Assembly (NCBI GenBank): GCA_003164035.1
Contig: PLRS01000163.1
Location: forward strand, 1-59,226
DNA: 59,226 nucleotides
From: Bryobacterales bacterium
Lineage (GTDB): Bacteria; Acidobacteriota; Terriglobia; Bryobacterales; Bryobacteraceae
Direction of reading: 5' to 3'
Below the pieces are notes generated by a model. The model searched no databases, was not told where the DNA came from, and was given only the letters and a program-made list of their open reading frames with translations. How positions within the stretch are numbered: the stretch's first letter is position 1; every line of letters begins with the position of its first letter. This document shows, piece by piece, positions 55,342 to 59,226 of this stretch. Made by a program: the position numbers and the translations under genes.

Positions 55342-56232
55342 TCAGAACGGCAAATCGTTATGGGGCGTGCGCGGCACCAGGGTTGCGTTCACCAGGTAGC
55401 GATACGGATTCACCGGCGCACCCCCGATGCGCACTTCGTAATGCAGGTGCGGGGCGGTGACGCGGCCCGTGCTTCCCACCGCTCCCACCAGTTCACCGCG
55501 GCGCACTTCCTCGCCGGAGTGAACGTAGCAGCGCGACAGGTGAGCGTAATAGGTCTGCAGGCCGCGGCCGTGATCGATCACGATCAGCCTGCCGTAGCCG
55601 CTTTCCATATCGGCGAAAATCACCAGGCCGTCGCCGGTGGCGCGCACCGGCGTACCGCTGGCGGCGCCCAGATCGACGCCCTTATGAAACGCCCCTTCCC
55701 CCGAAAAAGGATCCGTGCGCGCTCCGAACGCGCCGATCAGCCGGCCATCCACCGGCCAGATCGTCGGCGGCGAGGCCAACGCAAATGGGGACCGCGTGCG
55801 GCGGCTGGGCAGGGCCAGGGCGCTGGCACTGCGCAGGTAGTTATAGTCTTCGACGCTTTCGGCAAAGGTCGGAACCAGGCGGCCCTCGGCGGAAATGTCG
55901 GCGGGCCCCTCAAGCTTCTGCTTGATGCCGTAGGCCAGGGAAACCTCCTTGGCGTACAGTTCCAGACTGGCCAACTGCTGGTCGGTCTGGTGCACCTGCG
56001 TCTCCAGGTTCTGATAGCGAGCGCGCAACGCGTCGGCTTCGCGCCGCAATGCGTTGTAGTTGGCCACCTTCCAGGCCATTCGGGCGTAACTAGCCACAAA
56101 TCCGAACAGGGAGAAACAACCCAGAAGCGCCAGAGCCAGTACGGCGTACACCGCCTGATGGGGAATGTGCACGCGCCGCAGCCTACCGCGCAGAGAATGC
56201 GCCAGCACCACGACGAAATATTCCTGCTTCAT
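55342..56232 (-). CDS. M23-family (LytM) peptidoglycan endopeptidase-like membrane protein
   Basis: 296 residues from ATG 56230-56232 (GGAG upstream). A TTG at 56271 preceded by GGAGG is an alternative and adds 13 residues. One transmembrane helix (AVYAVLALALLGCFSLFGFV), a coiled coil of about 50 residues, then an M23 domain: HKGVDLGAASGTPVRATGDG, GYGRLIVIDHGRGLQTYYAH and GRVTAPHLHYEVRIGG. The HxxxD, HxH and HLH zinc/catalytic residues are present, so it may cut peptidoglycan cross-links. Confidence 0.9.
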   Translation of the reverse strand: MKQEYFVVVLAHSLRGRLRRVHIPHQAVYAVLALALLGCFSLFGFVASYARMAWKVANYNALRREADALRARYQNLETQVHQTDQQLASLELYAKEVSLAYGIKQKLEGPADISAEGRLVPTFAESVEDYNYLRSASALALPSRRTRSPFALASPPTIWPVDGRLIGAFGARTDPFSGEGAFHKGVDLGAASGTPVRATGDGLVIFADMESGYGRLIVIDHGRGLQTYYAHLSRCYVHSGEEVRRGELVGAVGSTGRVTAPHLHYEVRIGGAPVNPYRYLVNATLVPRTPHNDLPF

Positions 56233-56370
56233 TCTTTTCTCCGGCCGGGCTTCCGTTTCGTACTCAGACAATACGCAACCTCCGCCGCAGGGCGATCATG
56301 AAAACTGCTTAATTGACGAATCATGAAGTGTATCAATCGGCGGGGAGTGCTGTCAAGATTAGTTCACCTT

Positions 56371-56399
56371 TTGCAACTCATTGAAAAATTTGATATTAT
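56371..56399 (+). promoter_or_regulatory. Sigma70-like promoter of the ABC permease gene
   Basis: TTGCAA (56371-56376), 17 bases, TATTAT (56394-56399). The GTG start at 56410 is only 10 bases past the -10 box and has no ribosome-binding site, so the mRNA may be nearly leaderless. The surroundings are AT-rich. Confidence 0.55.
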
Positions 56400-56409
56400 A
56401 AGTTGAAAC

Positions 56410-57222
56410 GTGCCTCGCCGACTGCCTGGAACCTTATTTCTGCGGAATCTGATCGAGCGGCGCAGTTTGCTTTTTCAACTGGTTCGCCGCGACTTTGAGC
56501 AGCGCTTCGTCGGTTCGGCGATGGGTTGGATCTGGAGCCTGGTGCAGCCGCTAGTGCAGCTCGCCATCTGGGTTTTCGTTTTTCAGTATTGCCTGAAAAT
56601 CAAAGCCGGCACCGGGGAAGACGCGGCGCCCTATCCGCTGGTTCTATTCGCCGGAATTCTGCCCTGGATGCTGTTCAGCGAAACCGTGCAGCGCTCGGCA
56701 TCGAGCATCCTCGATCAAGCCGGCCTGATTACCAAGACCGTGTTTCCGGCCGAAATCGTGCCGCTGGCGGTGTTCCTGTCGACCCTGGTGAGCCACGCTC
56801 TGGGGCTGGCCTTGATGGTAGTGGTGGCGGCGCTGGTCCTCCACCAGGCCAGTTGGTTCCTGCTCCTGCTGCCGGTCTATACGCTCGCCCTGGGCCTGTT
56901 CGCGGTGGGTGTCGCGTGGATCGTTTCGAGCCTGCACGTGTTTCTGCGGGACACCGCGCAGGCGGTCGGCTTGATTCTCAACGTCTGGTTTTGGGCTACC
57001 CCGATCATGATCGTGCGGGCGCAGTTTCCGGTCAAAGCCTGGCCGGTGATCGATTCCAATCCGCTGAGCTACGGCGTCCACGCGTACCGCCGGCTGCTGC
57101 TCACCAACCGTTTGCCGGACGCCGCCGACCTGGCGGTATTGATGGGCGCCGGAGCCGCCATTTTCGTGCTCGGAGGCCTGTTCTTCCGCCACATGAAGCG
57201 CGGATTCGCGGACGTCCTATAA
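56410..57222 (+). CDS. ABC-2 type permease for polysaccharide or polyol-phosphate export (Wzm/TagG-like)
   Basis: 270 residues with about six transmembrane helices. N-terminal amphipathic SLLFQLVRRDFEQRFVGSAM and GWIWSLVQPLVQLAIWVFVF are the classic start of O-antigen/teichoic-acid exporters; SILDQAGLITKTVFPAEIVP and FLRDTAQAVGLILNVWFWAT are later family motifs. Needs a Wzt/TagH-type ATPase, which is not adjacent: the next gene is an unrelated protein on the other strand. Confidence 0.9.
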   Translation: MPRRLPGTLFLRNLIERRSLLFQLVRRDFEQRFVGSAMGWIWSLVQPLVQLAIWVFVFQYCLKIKAGTGEDAAPYPLVLFAGILPWMLFSETVQRSASSILDQAGLITKTVFPAEIVPLAVFLSTLVSHALGLALMVVVAALVLHQASWFLLLLPVYTLALGLFAVGVAWIVSSLHVFLRDTAQAVGLILNVWFWATPIMIVRAQFPVKAWPVIDSNPLSYGVHAYRRLLLTNRLPDAADLAVLMGAGAAIFVLGGLFFRHMKRGFADVL

Positions 57223-57227
57223 GCGCG

Positions 57228-58718
57228 TTAAAGCGTCATCAGCAGCGCGGCGGTCGATGGCGGCGCCACCGCGTCCAACGCCAAATAGAGAGCGATGACC
57301 GGATCGTCGCGCCGCCTCAAATCCTCGATGACCTTCTGCATTCCGGCCGGGTCCAGCCGGACCCTGGCCAGGATCTGGCGAATGGGAAGAAACCATACCG
57401 CGGGCGTGCCGCGCACCTCGCCGGCCCGTTCGACGTAATCCAGCCAGGTGCGGGTCACCAGTTCCTTATCGGCCGGTTCCCGCGCCAGTTCCACCGCCCC
57501 GGCGTAGTGCTCGCACTTCTCGGTGAAGGTTCTGAGGCCAGCCTCCCCGGCGCCGTCTTTCCAGCCCTGGGACACTGCGTCCAGGAACTTCTCCAGCGCG
57601 GATCTCCATTCGGGTGTTCGACGCTGCGCGTCGGTGAGCAGGCCGCCTTTGTCGTCGCCGAATAGGCCGGCGTAAAGGCCGGACGCCGCCTTGCAGCCGG
57701 CATCCTGGCAGCCCTCCAGGCCAACCGCGTGCCCCGCCACATGAGAGGGTGTGACTTCGGTTTCCGTCAGCGGCAGCAGCGGGCTCACGTGGAGCCGCTC
57801 GTTAAAAAACTGAATCGCCGCCGGGGCCGCCGGATCGATCACCTCGCCCAACAAGGTTACCGTGGTCCCTTCCGTCAAGGGCCGCAGCAGCTCGTCGTCG
57901 GCGCAACGCCCGCCCGCCAGGTGGTTGACCAGATACAGCCGGTAACCTTCCAGCAGCGGCAGGGTCGAGATCGAGCGGCGCTGGCAGGCATGCACCAGCG
58001 CCTCGATTTGGGTCCCGAGGCCAGTCTCCGCGGCGGTGAAGGAGCGGTCGTCGCCCGTCATCTTTCGCAATGCCTGCTGGAAGTCCTCGACCAGGCTTTG
58101 AAAATCCCGGTCGCCAATGGTAATGCCGGCGAGCATCTCGGCCGCCGGTCCGGCTTGCCCGGGCGACGTCAACGCCGCAATTTGCGGACGGAGCAGCCGC
58201 AGCACATCGCCACCTTCGGCTTGCCTGGCGGTGTACGCTTGCCGCGAGACCTGGCCCAAAACCGCATAAAGACGGTCCACATCGTAGGTCTGAAAGTCGC
58301 TGCAGGCCGCCTGGGGAACCTGGGGGGGCGGGATCTTCAGAGCCCACTCGCGCGCCTTGCCGGGGTCCAGCGGCAACACCGCTTCGACAGCCCGCAGCTC
58401 GAGCGACAAGCCGTCCAGATCCTGACCGTAGGCGCGCGCCAGAAACCGCGCCGGACCGGCGACTCGGGTGATCACCACGCGCCGCTTCAAGGGCTGTTTG
58501 CTCTCGCCCGCCCGGCGAAAAGCTTCTTCCAGAAGCTCGATCCGCTTGGGCTTGTCCAGCGTTTCGAGGGATGCCAGACGGATCAGGGAATCGGCGGCAA
58601 ATTCGCCCGGCGCCTTTCGGGCCCGATCCAAAACGGAGACGATATCGGGAGCGGGAGTGGCCGCCGGCGCCACGGAGGACGCCAGCCAAGCCAGCGCAAG
58701 AGTTGTTCGGAGTCGCAC
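57228..58718 (-). CDS. Exported 496-residue protein of unknown function
   Basis: Signal peptide MRLRTTLALAWLASSVAPAA. Mostly alpha-helical sequence without a recognised domain; cysteines in QAACSDFQTYD, HACQRRS, GGRCADDE, GCQDAGCKAASG and TEKCEHYAG could form disulfides. It ends 5 bases from the permease stop (convergent). No functional inference is possible beyond export. Confidence 0.75.
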   Translation of the reverse strand: MRLRTTLALAWLASSVAPAATPAPDIVSVLDRARKAPGEFAADSLIRLASLETLDKPKRIELLEEAFRRAGESKQPLKRRVVITRVAGPARFLARAYGQDLDGLSLELRAVEAVLPLDPGKAREWALKIPPPQVPQAACSDFQTYDVDRLYAVLGQVSRQAYTARQAEGGDVLRLLRPQIAALTSPGQAGPAAEMLAGITIGDRDFQSLVEDFQQALRKMTGDDRSFTAAETGLGTQIEALVHACQRRSISTLPLLEGYRLYLVNHLAGGRCADDELLRPLTEGTTVTLLGEVIDPAAPAAIQFFNERLHVSPLLPLTETEVTPSHVAGHAVGLEGCQDAGCKAASGLYAGLFGDDKGGLLTDAQRRTPEWRSALEKFLDAVSQGWKDGAGEAGLRTFTEKCEHYAGAVELAREPADKELVTRTWLDYVERAGEVRGTPAVWFLPIRQILARVRLDPAGMQKVIEDLRRRDDPVIALYLALDAVAPPSTAALLMTL

Positions 58719-58775
58719 GTCAACCTATTTTAACTTCGGCGGCGCGCTTGGAAAAAGCCGTGCCCGGCCGGAGGA

Positions 58776-58970
58776 TCAGCTTCCTCCCAGGGCGACGGAA
58801 CTGGCCTGGCTCAGATTGGAAGTGGTTATATTCGTGATCTGTTTCACGGACGGTTGGAAACTGACCATGAGGCCCGCGGATGCAAGGGCTAGAAATGCGA
58901 TCAGAAGAGAATACTCGATCAAGTCCTGACCGTCTTCGGCCTTTGAGAATGTCCGTAACCAATTCCGCAT
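58776..58970 (-). CDS. Flp-family type IVb pilin
   Basis: 64 residues from ATG 58968-58970, with GGAGG just before it; the ATG at 58985 would put that site inside the gene. MRNWLRTFSKAEDGQDLIEY followed by SLLIAFLALASAGLMVSF is a short Flp/Fap prepilin: basic leader, G-Q-D-L-I-E-Y cleavage region and a long hydrophobic helix. It would be cleaved by a prepilin peptidase (TadV/CpaA) and assembled by a Tad system, none of which is in the window. Confidence 0.88.
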   Translation of the reverse strand: MRNWLRTFSKAEDGQDLIEYSLLIAFLALASAGLMVSFQPSVKQITNITTSNLSQASSVALGGS

Positions 58971-59062
58971 GCTGCCTCCACCCACATTAGACTCCAGATG
59001 CGAGCCGGTTTCAATATCTCGGTTCCGATTGGTCGAGATTTAGGCTGGACGCCTAGAACCAC

Positions 59063-59100
59063 TAATAACTGAGGTTAACGTTCTGCTAGCTCAGTTATTA
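59063..59100. repeat. Inverted repeat upstream of the Flp pilin
   Basis: Perfect 11-bp arms TAATAACTGAG (59063-59073) and CTCAGTTATTA (59090-59100) with a 16-base loop, about 90 bases upstream of the pilin start in an AT-richer leader. It may be a regulator site or part of an RNA hairpin. Confidence 0.6.
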
Positions 59101-59226
59101 CCAACGATATGAATCGACGTTAACAATGGTAACCATAAACCGGATGGAATCGCCGCCGGATTGTAACTCGCACAACGGGTTCAGCGACGCCCCCGACACG
59201 GCGACGGCGACCGGCTGCCTCGACCG

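Noticed and set aside
1-59226. CRISPR array, tRNA or rRNA genes
   Set aside because: No regularly spaced direct repeats and no tRNA- or rRNA-like segment noticed by eye on either strand; a tRNA scan and an rRNA profile search would settle it.

Overview
The window looks like a piece of an Acidobacteriota chromosome, most like the Solibacter/Bryobacter group. This is inferred from gene content, not from a marker gene. It has very large Oar-type TonB-dependent receptors with an N-terminal carboxypeptidase-regulatory-like domain, many secreted amidohydrolases, PQQ and GMC dehydrogenases, BNR/sortilin-like beta-propellers, FG-GAP/ASPIC-UnbV proteins, a PEP-CTERM protein, Tat-exported enolase-superfamily and DapA-family proteins, and high GC. 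No rRNA, tRNA or CRISPR array was seen.

Layout. 1-2.7 kb: a 2-hydroxyacyl-CoA dehydratase (HgdB-like) subunit and an activase-HgdB fusion on the minus strand, each broken by a single frameshift. 2.7-6.6 kb: debris on the minus strand (class V aminotransferase, TlpA-like thioredoxin, TonB receptor, IS4-type insertion sequence end, BNR protein). 6.6-14.9 kb: an intact, tightly packed minus-strand operon in the order amidohydrolase, PQQ dehydrogenase, gluconate-2-dehydrogenase subunit 3, GMC oxidoreductase, BNR/sortilin-like protein. 14.9-17 kb: more debris (TonB receptor C-terminus; DUF1592 and DUF1552 remnants on the plus strand). 17-19.1 kb: DUF1684 protein and an alpha/beta hydrolase, convergent. 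19.2-29.4 kb: three amidohydrolase paralogues, a TonB receptor and an M14 carboxypeptidase-like protein, probably a peptide or small-amide uptake and degradation locus. 29.6-30.8 kb: truncated MFS transporter and a composite transposase remnant. 30.8-38 kb: DapA-like protein, Ddl, arginase, AsnS, sugar-phosphate isomerase-like protein and gamma-glutamyltransferase, all on the minus strand. 38-42 kb: PEP-CTERM protein, RlmB, Nudix hydrolase and a CRTAC1-like protein. 42-48.3 kb: a second TonB receptor and a TPR protein. 48.5-52.3 kb: a three-gene operon (unknown protein, DUF362 protein, enolase-superfamily protein). 52.6-55.3 kb: a second gamma-glutamyltransferase facing a glutaminyl-peptide cyclotransferase. 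55.3-59 kb: M23 endopeptidase-like protein, ABC-2 permease, unknown exported protein and a Flp-type pilin.

Theme. Most intact genes encode exported proteins for scavenging and processing peptides, amides and sugars or alcohols: receptors for outer-membrane import, periplasmic amidohydrolases, peptidases, gamma-glutamyltransferases and quinone-linked dehydrogenases. Between them lie several graveyards of broken genes plus palindromic repeats, so this is a rearranged, transposon-scarred stretch. The strongest candidate for an under-described system is the five-gene oxidoreductase operon at 6.6-14.9 kb. The four related amidohydrolases around one receptor come next. I found no convincing new defence system: the one DUF4338 (DruA-like) match is a short fragment inside transposase debris.
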